Assembly (NCBI GenBank): GCA_963557075.1
Contig: CAUWDA010000001.1
Coordinates: 1 to 64,000 of the forward strand
Length of the DNA: 64,000 nt
Source: Flavonifractor sp963557075
GTDB taxonomy: Bacteria; Bacillota; Clostridia; Oscillospirales; Oscillospiraceae
Direction of reading: 5' to 3'
The notes under the pieces are model-generated. The model saw nothing but the letters and a program-made list of their open reading frames with translations. It did not search any database and had not been told where the DNA came from. Of this stretch, positions 37,442 through 45,112 are shown piece by piece. The position numbers and the translations under genes were made by a program. Each line of letters opens with the position of its first letter. Within the stretch, counting starts at the first letter, position 1.

Positions 37442-37492
37442 GGGAAAAAGATACAAATTTTTTGAGAGACGTGCCGCACTTTTTTGGCACGC

Positions 37493-37531
37493 TGAGATCC
37501 CGCCTTTTTCAAAAGGGCGGGATCTTTTTTG
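37493..37531 (+). terminator. Terminator of argS
   Basis: GATCCCGCCTTTT / AAAAGGGCGGGATC stem followed by T6. Confidence 0.9.
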
Positions 37532-37575
37532 TGAATTTTTCGTCCATACGCTTACGGCCGAATGAAGGAAATGTT

Positions 37576-37677
37576 ATGTCTACATCGAAAATGAATAAAA
37601 TGTTGCGTATATGGGTGAGATATGACGATATGGAATCCATTTACAGAGATAAGGTGGAAGTTCTTACATTTGTATAA
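37576..37677 (+). CDS. Possible 33-residue small protein
   Basis: Short frame beginning MSTSKMNKMLRIW and ending VEVLTFV, with GAAGGAAAT about five bases before the ATG. It lies in the AT-rich gap and has codon use unlike its neighbours. No family recognised. It may be a genuine small protein, a transferred remnant, or chance; the ribosome site is the only support. Confidence 0.22.
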   Translation: MSTSKMNKMLRIWVRYDDMESIYRDKVEVLTFV

Positions 37678-37727
37678 AAGAAATAAAAACTTTCCATTAA
37701 TCTTCTGTTAATTGGTATGTAACACTC

Positions 37728-37755
37728 TTGTAATCTTTTCAGGGTGTGGTATGAT
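37728..37755 (+). promoter_or_regulatory. Promoter for membrane glycosyltransferase
   Basis: TTGTAA (37728-37733), 16-bp spacer, TATGAT (37750-37755); TGG precedes the -10. Confidence 0.6.
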
Positions 37756-37823
37756 ATGCATTACCCGCGGACGGACGCCGGTCCGCGCGTTCCTTCAGCG
37801 ACTGTCAGACGGAGGATCAAAGA

Positions 37824-39098
37824 ATGACGACACTGGAATTTGTAAAAGATTTGAATTTTGCGGTGGTGGTACTCTTCACCCTGCTCTACCTCTATCAGGG
37901 ATTCTATGTAGTGGTGGGGCTGGTGCGCCGCCGCTGGAAGGAACACCACGTTCCCTCCAAGCTTCACCGGTTCGCGGTGGTGGTCTCTGCCCGTAATGAG
38001 GAGGGGGTCATCGGAGAGCTGTTGGACAGCTTAAATAAACAAAATTACCCCAAAGAGCTGCTGGACCTGTATGTAGTGGCGGACAACTGCACCGATGACA
38101 CCGCCGGAGTGGCCCGCCGGGCCGGGGCTTTCGTGTACGAGCGCTTCGACCAGCAGAAGAAGGGCAAGGGCTACGCCATGGACTTCCTCTTCCATCGCCT
38201 GGAGGAGGAGGGCAAGGACGTGTACGACGGCTATTTCGTCTTTGACGCCGACAATCTGGTGGACCCCAACTTTGTCTCTGAGATGAACCGTACCTTCGAC
38301 AAGGGGTACGACGCTATCACCTGTTACCGCAACTCCAAGAACTTCGGGGACAACTGGATCTCTGCCGGTTATTCCATCTGGTTTTTGCGGGAGGCCCGGT
38401 TCCTCAACTTCCCCCGTACCCTGCTGGGTACCAACTGCCATGTGTCGGGCACCGGCTTCCTGGTGTCTGCCAAGGTCATCCGGGAGAATGGCGGCTGGCC
38501 CTTCCACCTGCTCACCGAGGATATCCAGTTCTCTGTGGACTGCGCCATCCAGGGCCGCAAGATCGGCTACTGCGATACCGCCGTGGTGTATGATGAGCAG
38601 CCCACGACCTTCCGTCAGTCCTGGGACCAGCGGCTGCGGTGGTCCAAGGGCTTCTACCAGGTGGACCGGGAGTATACCGCGCCCCTGCTGAAGGGCTGCT
38701 TCCGGCCCGGCCGGCTGGGTACCTCCTGCTACGATATGTTTGTCACCGTGGCTCCCGGTATGCTGCTCACCCTGGTGATGATCCTCTTTAACGGGATCAT
38801 TCTGGCCACCTGTTTGACCCAGCCCGCCTACATTGCTGCCCGGGTGATCGATGTGACCGTTGGTTTTATGTGCTCCGCCCTGTGGAACTTCTATGTGGGC
38901 CTGTTCTTCTATGGGCTGCTTACCGTGTTCTCCGAGTGGAAGCACATCAACGCCTCCCCCGTGCGCAAGGTGCTCTATGTGTTCACCTTCCCCGTATTCA
39001 TGTTCACCTACATTCCCATCTCTATTGCCGCCCTGGTGAAAAAGGTGGAGTGGAAGCCCATTTACCACACCGCCACCAAGCGGGTGGGGGCAAACTGA
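37824..39098 (+). CDS. Membrane family 2 glycosyltransferase
   Basis: Processive-type (BcsA/IcaA-like) glycosyltransferase of 424 residues. An N-terminal membrane helix (FAVVVLFTLLYLYQGFYVVVGLV) precedes the catalytic domain: VVVSARNEEGVIGELLDSL, VVADNCTDDTAGVARR, YFVFDADNLVDPNFV, then SGTGFLVSAKVI, LLTEDIQFSVDCAIQG and the QRLRWSKGFYQVDRE (QxxRW) acceptor motif. Three or four C-terminal membrane helices follow. It most likely polymerises and extrudes a surface polysaccharide or glycolipid. Transcribed alone, with its own promoter and terminator. Confidence 0.88.
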   Translation: MTTLEFVKDLNFAVVVLFTLLYLYQGFYVVVGLVRRRWKEHHVPSKLHRFAVVVSARNEEGVIGELLDSLNKQNYPKELLDLYVVADNCTDDTAGVARRAGAFVYERFDQQKKGKGYAMDFLFHRLEEEGKDVYDGYFVFDADNLVDPNFVSEMNRTFDKGYDAITCYRNSKNFGDNWISAGYSIWFLREARFLNFPRTLLGTNCHVSGTGFLVSAKVIRENGGWPFHLLTEDIQFSVDCAIQGRKIGYCDTAVVYDEQPTTFRQSWDQRLRWSKGFYQVDREYTAPLLKGCFRPGRLGTSCYDMFVTVAPGMLLTLVMILFNGIILATCLTQPAYIAARVIDVTVGFMCSALWNFYVGLFFYGLLTVFSEWKHINASPVRKVLYVFTFPVFMFTYIPISIAALVKKVEWKPIYHTATKRVGAN

Positions 39099-39110
39099 CC
39101 CATCCATTTC

Positions 39111-39143
39111 AAAGACCTGCCGCTTTTGCGGCAGGTCTTTGTC
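39111..39143 (+). terminator. Terminator of glycosyltransferase gene
   Basis: AAAGACCTGCCGC / GCGGCAGGTCTTT stem 12 bases after the stop codon. Confidence 0.85.
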
Positions 39144-39154
39144 TGTGGGGCGAC

Positions 39155-39184
39155 TTGCCATCGGCATGTTGGCTGTGATATAAT
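39155..39184 (+). promoter_or_regulatory. Promoter of homocysteine methyltransferase gene
   Basis: TTGCCA (39155-39160), 18-bp spacer, perfect TATAAT (39179-39184). Confidence 0.6.
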
Positions 39185-39222
39185 ATATACCAAATGTGCA
39201 AAATAGGAGGAACAGAGCAATT

Positions 39223-40443
39223 ATGGACACCATTCCCTTATCCCTGCCGATCCTGATGGACGGCGCCACCGGTACGGAGCTTATAAAGCGGGGCATGCCC
39301 GCCGGGGTGTGTACCGAGCAGTGGGCGCTGGAGCACCCCCAGGTCCTGCTGGAGGTGCAGCGGGCCTATGCGCAGGCGGGGAGCCGGGTGTTGCTGGCCC
39401 CTACCGCCGGGGCCAACCGGGCCGCGCTGGAGCGCCGGGAGATCCGGGGACAGGTGGGCGCATACAACCGCCGTCTGGTGGAGCTGACCCGGCAGGCCGC
39501 CGGGGAAGGTGTCCTGGTGGCCGGCGATCTGGCTCCCGCCGGACTTGCGCTGCTCCCCTTTGGAGAGAGCAGCTTTGAGGAGCTGGTGGCGGTGTACACC
39601 GAGCAGGCCGCCGCGCTGGAGGCCGCCGGGGTGGATCTGTTCGTCCTGGAGACCATGACCAATATGGCGGAGGCCCGGGCGGCGGTGCTGGCCTGCAAGA
39701 GCGTGTCGGACAAGCCGGTGTGGGTGAGCTTCACCTGCGACGATGAGGGGCGCACCCCCAGCGGTACCGACGTGTTGGCCGGGCTCATCGTGATGCAGGG
39801 CATGGGGGTCTCCGCCTTCGGCCTGAACTGCACCAGCCCCGCCGACACGGCGGAGCAGCTGGAGCGGCTGGCCCCCTACGCCTCGGTGCCCCTGATCGCC
39901 AAGCCCTCCGCCGGTCTGCCCGGCGCCTGCTGCGGCCCGGAGGAATTGGCCGGGCTGGTGCCCCGGTGGGCCGCCGCCGGCGCCCGCATCTTCGGTGGAT
40001 GCTGCGGCGCGGGTCCGGAACATGTGGCCGCCCTGGCCCGGGCTGCGGCGCAGGTGGACTATGCGGCCTTCCCCGCCGTGGAGCGGGACCCCGACGTGAT
40101 CCCCTGTGCCAGCGAGACGGAGGCCCGCTTCATCACCCCCGACGTGGATGTGGGTGAGGTCATCGAGTGTACCCCCGATCTGATGGAGGACATTCTGGAG
40201 GCGGAGGAGCAGTCCCCCCAGGGTGCGCTGAAGATCGCCATTCTGGAGGAGGACGATCTGGACATTTTTGCCGAGAACCAGTATGTGGTGAAGGACGCCC
40301 TCTGCCTGTGGTCCGATGTGCCCGAGCTGCTGGAAAAGGCCCTGCGGCTCTACCAGGGCCGGGCTTTCTGGGACGGCACCGGCGATCTGGAGGAGCCCTT
40401 CCTCCGGGAGATGGCGGTACGGTACGGTCTGGTCCTGCTGTGA
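39223..40443 (+). CDS. Homocysteine S-methyltransferase family protein
   Basis: A 406-residue protein. Residues 1-290 form the Hcy-binding barrel of MetH/BhmT/MmuM: ILMDGATGTELIKRGMP, NCTSPADTAEQLERL and FGGCCGAGPEHVAAL, carrying the three zinc-binding Cys. The C-terminal 110 residues (ITPDVDVGEVIECTPDLMEDILEAEE ... ALKIAILEEDDLDIFAENQYVVKDALCLWSD) are acidic and belong to no domain I recognise. There is no cobalamin or folate domain, so either a separate methyl donor protein or an S-methylmethionine-type donor must be used. AGGAGG precedes the ATG by 12 bases. Confidence 0.85.
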   Translation: MDTIPLSLPILMDGATGTELIKRGMPAGVCTEQWALEHPQVLLEVQRAYAQAGSRVLLAPTAGANRAALERREIRGQVGAYNRRLVELTRQAAGEGVLVAGDLAPAGLALLPFGESSFEELVAVYTEQAAALEAAGVDLFVLETMTNMAEARAAVLACKSVSDKPVWVSFTCDDEGRTPSGTDVLAGLIVMQGMGVSAFGLNCTSPADTAEQLERLAPYASVPLIAKPSAGLPGACCGPEELAGLVPRWAAAGARIFGGCCGAGPEHVAALARAAAQVDYAAFPAVERDPDVIPCASETEARFITPDVDVGEVIECTPDLMEDILEAEEQSPQGALKIAILEEDDLDIFAENQYVVKDALCLWSDVPELLEKALRLYQGRAFWDGTGDLEEPFLREMAVRYGLVLL

Positions 40444-40482
40444 CCGGCGGGAAGAGCATTTAGATCAAAATCAGCGAAACAG

Positions 40483-40521
40483 CCAAAAAGCGCGTCCCCT
40501 TTTTGGGACGCGCTTTTTGTT
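40483..40521 (+). terminator. Terminator of methyltransferase gene
   Basis: AAAAAGCGCGTCCC / GGGACGCGCTTTTT stem with six-base loop and trailing T-run. Confidence 0.92.
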
Positions 40522-40528
40522 TTGTGCC

Positions 40529-40593
40529 TTGACGGGGATATCAAGATACGGTATCATGTGAATTGTGCAAAGAACCAAAGCACAAGATGTTGT
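40529..40593 (+). promoter_or_regulatory. nrdD promoter and NrdR-box-like motif
   Basis: TTGACG (40529-40534), 17-bp spacer, TATCAT (40552-40557). Downstream, AGCACAAGATGTTGT at 40579-40593 matches the reverse complement of the motif over the nrdJ -10 box at 14 of 15 bases. A common repressor, most likely NrdR, would coordinate both reductases. Confidence 0.6.
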
Positions 40594-40647
40594 GTCGGAA
40601 TATAACGGGCGGTAATCGCCCGCAACAGTGGAACGGGAAAGGAACGG

Positions 40648-42975
40648 ATGGGAATGACACTCACCAAGATCAGAAAGCGGGACGGCAGACTGGCGGACTT
40701 CAACGAGGAGAAGATCGCCGGAGCCATTGACAAGGCGTTCCAGGCCACCTATAAGCCCGGCAAGGAGCTGGAGGCCAGGCGTCTGGCCGATGAAGTACTG
40801 TCCATTCTGGAGGTGGAGGGGGAGAAGCAGCCCGGGGTGGAGCACATTCAGGACCTGGTGGAGCGGGTGCTGATGGATAACGGCTATATCCAGACTGCCA
40901 AGGCCTATATCCTGTACCGGGAGGAGCGCAGCCGGGCCCGGGAGATGAATACCCGGCTGATGAAGACCTATGAGGATATCACCTTCTCCGCTGCCAAGGA
41001 CTCCGATATCAAGCGGGAGAATGCCAACATCGACGGGGACACCGCCATGGGGTCCATGCTCAAGTTTGGCTCCGAGGGCGCCAAGCAGTTTTACGATATG
41101 TTCGTCCTCAACCCCGACCACGCCCGGGCTCACCGGGAGGGGGATATCCATATCCACGACCTGGACTTCCTCACCCTGACGACCACCTGCTGTCAGATCG
41201 ACATCAAGAAGCTCTTTGAGGGCGGCTTCTCCACCGGTCACGGCACCCTGCGGGAGCCCAACGATATCGCTTCCTACGCGGCCCTGTGCTGCATCGCCAT
41301 CCAGTCCAACCAGAACGACCAGCACGGCGGACAGAGCGTGGTCAACTTTGATTACGGCATGGCCGACGGCGTGCGGAAGACCTTCAAACGGCTGTACCGG
41401 CAGAACCTGGCCCGGGCCCTGATGCTGCTGGCGGGGGAGAGCGACCCCGAGCAGGCGCTGAAGGCCGTCATGGCCGGTCTGGAGCAGGAGACCGGCCTGT
41501 ATCCCGTGCTGGCGGGGGACGAGGCCTACTTTGCCGCCGAGCGGGCGGCCCTGGTGCCCGAGTTCGGAGATGAGGCCACCGTGGAGAAGGCCCAGAAGTT
41601 TGCCCAGCAGCGGGCGGAGAAGGAGACTGACCGGGCCACCTATCAGGCCATGGAGGCCCTGATCCACAACCTGAACACCATGCACTCCCGGGCGGGGGCC
41701 CAGACCCCCTTCTCCTCCATCAATTACGGCATGGATACCTCCCCTGAGGGCCGTATGGTGATGAAAAATGTGATGCTGGCCACCGAGGCCGGCTTGGGCG
41801 GCGGGGAGACCCCCATTTTCCCCATCCAGATCTTCCGGGTGAAGGAGGGGATCAACTACAACCCCGGCGAGCCCAACTATGACCTGTTCCAGCTGGCCAT
41901 GCGGTGCTCCGCCAAGCGGCTCTTCCCCAACTTCTCCTTTATCGACGCCCCCTTCAATCTTCAGTACTATAAGCCCGGTCACCCCGAGACCGAGATCGCC
42001 TATATGGGGTGCCGGACCCGGGTCATCGGCAATGTATACGATCCTGAGCGGGAGATCTGCAACGGCCGGGGCAATCTGTCCTTTACCACCATCAATCTGC
42101 CCCGGCTGGCCATCAAGGCCCGGGGGGATATGACCACCTTCTTCGAGTCCCTGGACCGGATGATGGACCTGTGCGTGGACCAGCTGCTGGAGCGGTTTGA
42201 GATCCAGTGCCGCAAGCATGTGTATAACTACCCCTTCCTCATGGGTCAGGGTGTGTGGCTGGACAGCGAGAAGCTGGACTGGGAGGACGAGGTGCGTGAG
42301 GTGCTCAAGCACGGTACCCTGTCTGTGGGCTTCATCGGCCTGGCCGAGACCCTGAAGGCCCTGCTGGGCGCCCACCACGGCGAGAGCGAGAAGGCCCGGG
42401 TGCTGGGTCAGGAGATCATCTCCCACATGCGGGCCCGCATGGATGCCGAGAGCGAGAAGCGTGGCCTTAACTTCTCCCTGCTGGCTACCCCTGCCGAGGG
42501 ACTGTCCGGCCGCTTCGTCCGGATGGACAAGGCCCGCTTCGGCGTCATCGAGGGGGTCACCGACCGGGACTACTACACTAATTCCTTCCATGTTCCGGTG
42601 TACTACCCCATCTCGGCCTATGACAAGATCAAGATCGAGGCCCCCTACCATGCCCTGACAAATGCTGGCCACATCAGCTACATCGAGATGGACGGCGACC
42701 CCAGCGACAACCTGGAGGCCTTTGAAAAGGTGATCCGCTGCATGAAGGAGAGCGGCATCGGGTACGGTTCGGTCAACCACCCGGTGGACCGGGACCCGGT
42801 ATGCGGATTCTCCGGCATCATCGGGGACCGCTGCCCCGGCTGTGGGCGGACCGAGGCCGACGGCGTGCCCTTTGAGCGCATCCGCCGCATTACCGGCTAC
42901 CTGGTGGGCACCCTGGACCGCTTCAACAACGCCAAGCGGGCGGAGGAGCACGACCGGGTGAAGCACGGCGTGTAA
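40648..42975 (+). CDS. nrdD: Anaerobic ribonucleoside-triphosphate reductase
   Basis: Class III glycyl-radical ribonucleotide reductase of 775 residues for strict anaerobic dNTP synthesis. An N-terminal ATP-cone (TLTKIRKRDGRLADFNEEKIAGAIDKAF ... VERVLMDNGYIQTAKAYILYREERSRAREM) gives allosteric control. The core has CCQIDIKKLFEGGFSTGHG and THxxH-type residues; the C-terminus carries a CPGCG zinc motif and the radical glycine in RITGYLVGTLDRFNNAK. The activating enzyme NrdG is not adjacent, unlike many genomes. A second ATG two codons on is an equally good start. Confidence 0.95.
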   Translation: MGMTLTKIRKRDGRLADFNEEKIAGAIDKAFQATYKPGKELEARRLADEVLSILEVEGEKQPGVEHIQDLVERVLMDNGYIQTAKAYILYREERSRAREMNTRLMKTYEDITFSAAKDSDIKRENANIDGDTAMGSMLKFGSEGAKQFYDMFVLNPDHARAHREGDIHIHDLDFLTLTTTCCQIDIKKLFEGGFSTGHGTLREPNDIASYAALCCIAIQSNQNDQHGGQSVVNFDYGMADGVRKTFKRLYRQNLARALMLLAGESDPEQALKAVMAGLEQETGLYPVLAGDEAYFAAERAALVPEFGDEATVEKAQKFAQQRAEKETDRATYQAMEALIHNLNTMHSRAGAQTPFSSINYGMDTSPEGRMVMKNVMLATEAGLGGGETPIFPIQIFRVKEGINYNPGEPNYDLFQLAMRCSAKRLFPNFSFIDAPFNLQYYKPGHPETEIAYMGCRTRVIGNVYDPEREICNGRGNLSFTTINLPRLAIKARGDMTTFFESLDRMMDLCVDQLLERFEIQCRKHVYNYPFLMGQGVWLDSEKLDWEDEVREVLKHGTLSVGFIGLAETLKALLGAHHGESEKARVLGQEIISHMRARMDAESEKRGLNFSLLATPAEGLSGRFVRMDKARFGVIEGVTDRDYYTNSFHVPVYYPISAYDKIKIEAPYHALTNAGHISYIEMDGDPSDNLEAFEKVIRCMKESGIGYGSVNHPVDRDPVCGFSGIIGDRCPGCGRTEADGVPFERIRRITGYLVGTLDRFNNAKRAEEHDRVKHGV

Positions 42976-42989
42976 CCTGACCAAGGCTG

Positions 42990-43241
42990 AGAAGGAAAAC
43001 CAGCGTCGAAAAACCTCCCGCAGAGCGGCTTTGCGGAATTCCGTCGTCCGCAGACGACGGAATGAAATGAAAATCTGTCATTTCCGGGGACATGTGCCTC
43101 GGAAATGACACTTCTCATGGCGGATAGGGTGACAATTTTGCGAGAAATCGAACCCTATCCGCCATGCTGACTCTTGTCGAAAAAGGCCCATGGGCCTTTT
43201 TCGACAGCCTCAGGGGCGGGGCAGAGCCCCGCCCCATTTTG
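42990..43241. repeat. Run of six perfect hairpins between nrdD and rlmI-like gene
   Basis: Consecutive stems: CCGCAGAG / CTTTGCGG (43018-43036), ATTCCGTCGTC / GACGACGGAAT (about 43038-43064), TGTCATTTCCG / CGGAAATGACA (43076-43110) with a loop containing ACATG, CATGGCGGATAGGGT / ACCCTATCCGCCATG (43118-43166), the palindrome half TGTCGAAAAAGGCCCA (43175-43206) and GGGGCGGGGC / GCCCCGCCCC (43213-43235). Linkers around the second and third stems recur at 44.5 kb with different stems. No ORF. Confidence 0.75.
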
Positions 43242-43260
43242 AATAGAGAGGATTTTGTAT

Positions 43261-44466
43261 ATGGCTGATATGCCTGCTATCCGCCTGAGACGGGGAGAGG
43301 GCCGGGCCTTTAAGGTCGGCGGCCCCTGGATTTATGACAATGAGATCGGTGAGATCGTGGGTCAGCCCGCCGACGGCGACGTGATCCGCATCGAGGACTA
43401 TAACGGCTACCCTCTGGGGGTGGGCTTCCTCAACCGGGCCTCCACCATTGCGGTGCGGGTGCTGTCCCGGAGGGCGGATACCGCCATTGACGCGGCCTTT
43501 CTGGAGTCCCGTGTCCGGGCCGCATGGCAGTACCGGAAGGACACCGTGGACACCTCCTCCTGCCGCATCATCTTCGGCGAGGCCGACTTCCTGCCCGGCC
43601 TGGTGGTGGATAAGTTTGCCGACGTGCTGGTGGTGGAGTCCCTGGCCTTAGGCATCGACCGGATGAAGTCCACCATTTTGAAGCTGCTTGTGGATATTCT
43701 GGCGGAGGACGGCGTCGCCATCCGGGGCATCTACGAGCGCAGCGACGCCAAAGTGCGCCTGAAGGAGGGCATGGAGCGGGTGAAGGGCTTCTTGTCCGAG
43801 CCCTTCGACCCGGTGGTGGAGATCGTGGAAAACGGGGTCCGCTACCTGGTGGACGTAGCTGAGGGACAGAAGACCGGCTTCTTCCTGGACCAGAAGTACA
43901 ACCGGCTGGCCATCCAGCCCCTGGCGAAAAACGGCCGGGTGCTGGACTGCTTCACCCACACCGGCGCCTTCGCCCTCAACGCCGCCAAAGGCGGCGCCAG
44001 GGAGGTGCTGGGAGTGGACGCCTCCCAGCTGGGGGTGGACCAGGCCACCCGCAACGCGGAGCTGAACGGGATGAGCGACCGGGTGCGGTTCGAGTGCCAC
44101 GACGTCTTTGAGCTGCTGCCCGCCCTGGAGAAGCAGGGGGAGAAGTTCGACCTGGTGATCTTGGACCCGCCGGCCTTCACCAAGTCCCGGGCCTCCGTCA
44201 AGAAGGCGGTGACCGGCTACCGGGAGATTAATCTGCGGGGCATACGCCTGGTGAAAAACGGCGGCTATCTGGCCACCTGCTCCTGCTCCCACTTCATGAC
44301 CCCCGAGCTGCTGGCCAAGACCATCGGGGAGGCCGCCCGGGATGCCCACCGCCGCCTGCGGCAGGTGGAGTACCGCACCCAGGCCCCCGATCATCCGGTG
44401 CTGTGGGGGGCGGACCAGTCCCTCTATCTGAAGTTCTACATCTTCCAGGTGCTGGACGAACAATAA
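43261..44466 (+). CDS. Class I SAM-dependent rRNA methyltransferase (RlmI-like)
   Basis: A 401-residue protein of the RlmI/COG1092 family, methylating a cytosine of 23S rRNA in known members. An N-terminal PUA domain (IRLRRGEGRAFKVGGPWIYDNEIGEI) binds RNA. The methyltransferase domain shows the SAM-binding DCFTHTGAFALNAAKGGAREVLGVDAS, the catalytic-loop FDLVILDPPAFTKSRASVKKA and CSCSHFM. GAGAGGA lies ahead of the ATG at 43261. The 5' gap is filled by the hairpin run. Exact target base not derivable. Confidence 0.88.
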   Translation: MADMPAIRLRRGEGRAFKVGGPWIYDNEIGEIVGQPADGDVIRIEDYNGYPLGVGFLNRASTIAVRVLSRRADTAIDAAFLESRVRAAWQYRKDTVDTSSCRIIFGEADFLPGLVVDKFADVLVVESLALGIDRMKSTILKLLVDILAEDGVAIRGIYERSDAKVRLKEGMERVKGFLSEPFDPVVEIVENGVRYLVDVAEGQKTGFFLDQKYNRLAIQPLAKNGRVLDCFTHTGAFALNAAKGGAREVLGVDASQLGVDQATRNAELNGMSDRVRFECHDVFELLPALEKQGEKFDLVILDPPAFTKSRASVKKAVTGYREINLRGIRLVKNGGYLATCSCSHFMTPELLAKTIGEAARDAHRRLRQVEYRTQAPDHPVLWGADQSLYLKFYIFQVLDEQ

Positions 44467-44467
44467 A

Positions 44468-44505
44468 AACCACAGGGGCCGCTGCCATTGGCAGCGGCCC
44501 CTGTC
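44468..44505 (+). terminator. Hairpin terminator after RlmI-like gene
   Basis: ACAGGGGCCGCTGCC / GGCAGCGGCCCCTGT, loop ATT, no long U-run. The stem is nearly the same as the eno terminator at 54.07 kb. Confidence 0.7.
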
Positions 44506-44700
44506 AATTTGTCGGGAAAGCCTCGCAGAGTTTGCGCCCACAGGCGCAAACCAAATCGATCAGTTTTCCGCGGCGACATGCGCGTCGCGGAAAACACCTC
44601 TCAGGCCGCAAGTGTGGAACTTGGCCGCTAACAGCGGAAAAATTATGCGCGCGGCGGGCTGCATTCTTCTCCATCAAGTGGCAAGCGGCCACTTGATGGA
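44505..44700 (+). repeat. Dispersed hairpin element after RlmI-like gene
   Basis: CCTCGCAGAG, then TTTGCGCC / GGCGCAAA, linker AAATCGATCAG, TTTTCCGCG / CGCGGAAAA with ACATG in the loop, CACCTCTCA, a CGCAAGTGTGG ... GCGCGCGG ... GGGCTG module, and finally CCATCAAGTGGC / GCCACTTGATGG (44672-44699). Linkers match 43.0-43.1 kb and the CGCAAGTGTGG module matches 35.58-35.65 kb, while stems differ. It overlaps the 3' end of the minus-strand gene. Confidence 0.7.
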
Positions 44701-45026
44701 ACGAAAAGACAGCGCTCGTTCCGGTCCACATAGTGGGCGTCGGCCCGCAGGGTGAGGGGACGGTCCGTCCCCTCCGGCAGGTAGAAGCGCAGGCCGGTGA
44801 GCCGCAGGTCGGCGGCGGCCGGCTCATGGTGGGGCGGGATGGTGAACAGCCGGGCCCCCAGACAGGTCTCCCCGTCCATCAGCTCTGCCGCCAGGGCCAC
44901 CCGCCGCTCAGGCAGCACCCCGGCGAGTACCAGGGAGCAGTCGATGATCTGCCCGGACTCCGGGCACAGACGGCCCAGGTCACAGTATATGACGCCGCCC
45001 TCCGGCTTGATCTGACGCTCCAGCAT
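44643..45026 (-). CDS. Hypothetical protein running into a repeat
   Basis: A 127-residue protein beginning MLERQIKPEGGVIYCDLGRLCPESG with TAGGGGG as ribosome site. The body (DCSLVLAGVLPERRVALAAELMDGETCLGARLFTI ... LTGLRFYLPEGTDRPLTLRADAHYV) is beta-rich and resembles small secreted-structure or spore-coat-like sheets, but I do not recognise a family. About the last 20 residues (after NERCLF) are encoded by the dispersed hairpin element, so the natural C-terminus was probably replaced. Confidence 0.65.
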   Translation of the reverse strand: MLERQIKPEGGVIYCDLGRLCPESGQIIDCSLVLAGVLPERRVALAAELMDGETCLGARLFTIPPHHEPAAADLRLTGLRFYLPEGTDRPLTLRADAHYVDRNERCLFVPSSGRLPLDGEECSPPRA

Positions 45027-45048
45027 GGAAAGCACCCCCTACAAAATT

Positions 45049-45076
45049 CATACGGCGGGCTTCCGCCCGCCGTATG
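45049..45076 (-). terminator. Hairpin after proA-side transcripts
   Basis: CATACGGCGGGC / GCCCGCCGTATG with loop TTCC; on the minus strand it is followed by AATTTTG. It follows proA and precedes the hypothetical gene. Confidence 0.7.
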
Positions 45077-45112
45077 TAACAGAATGTTGTATGGGGCCGC
45101 TCCATCCTATGC

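Larger units (their letters stand above)
37442..37823. other. AT-rich intergenic region after argS
   Basis: A 382-bp gap: a small CGTGCC / GGCACG hairpin, the argS terminator, then about 200 bp far richer in A and T than the neighbours, ending in the promoter and a 5' hairpin (CGCGGAC / GTCCGCG, about 37768-37790) of the glycosyltransferase gene. A 33-codon reading frame is listed separately. Confidence 0.5.
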
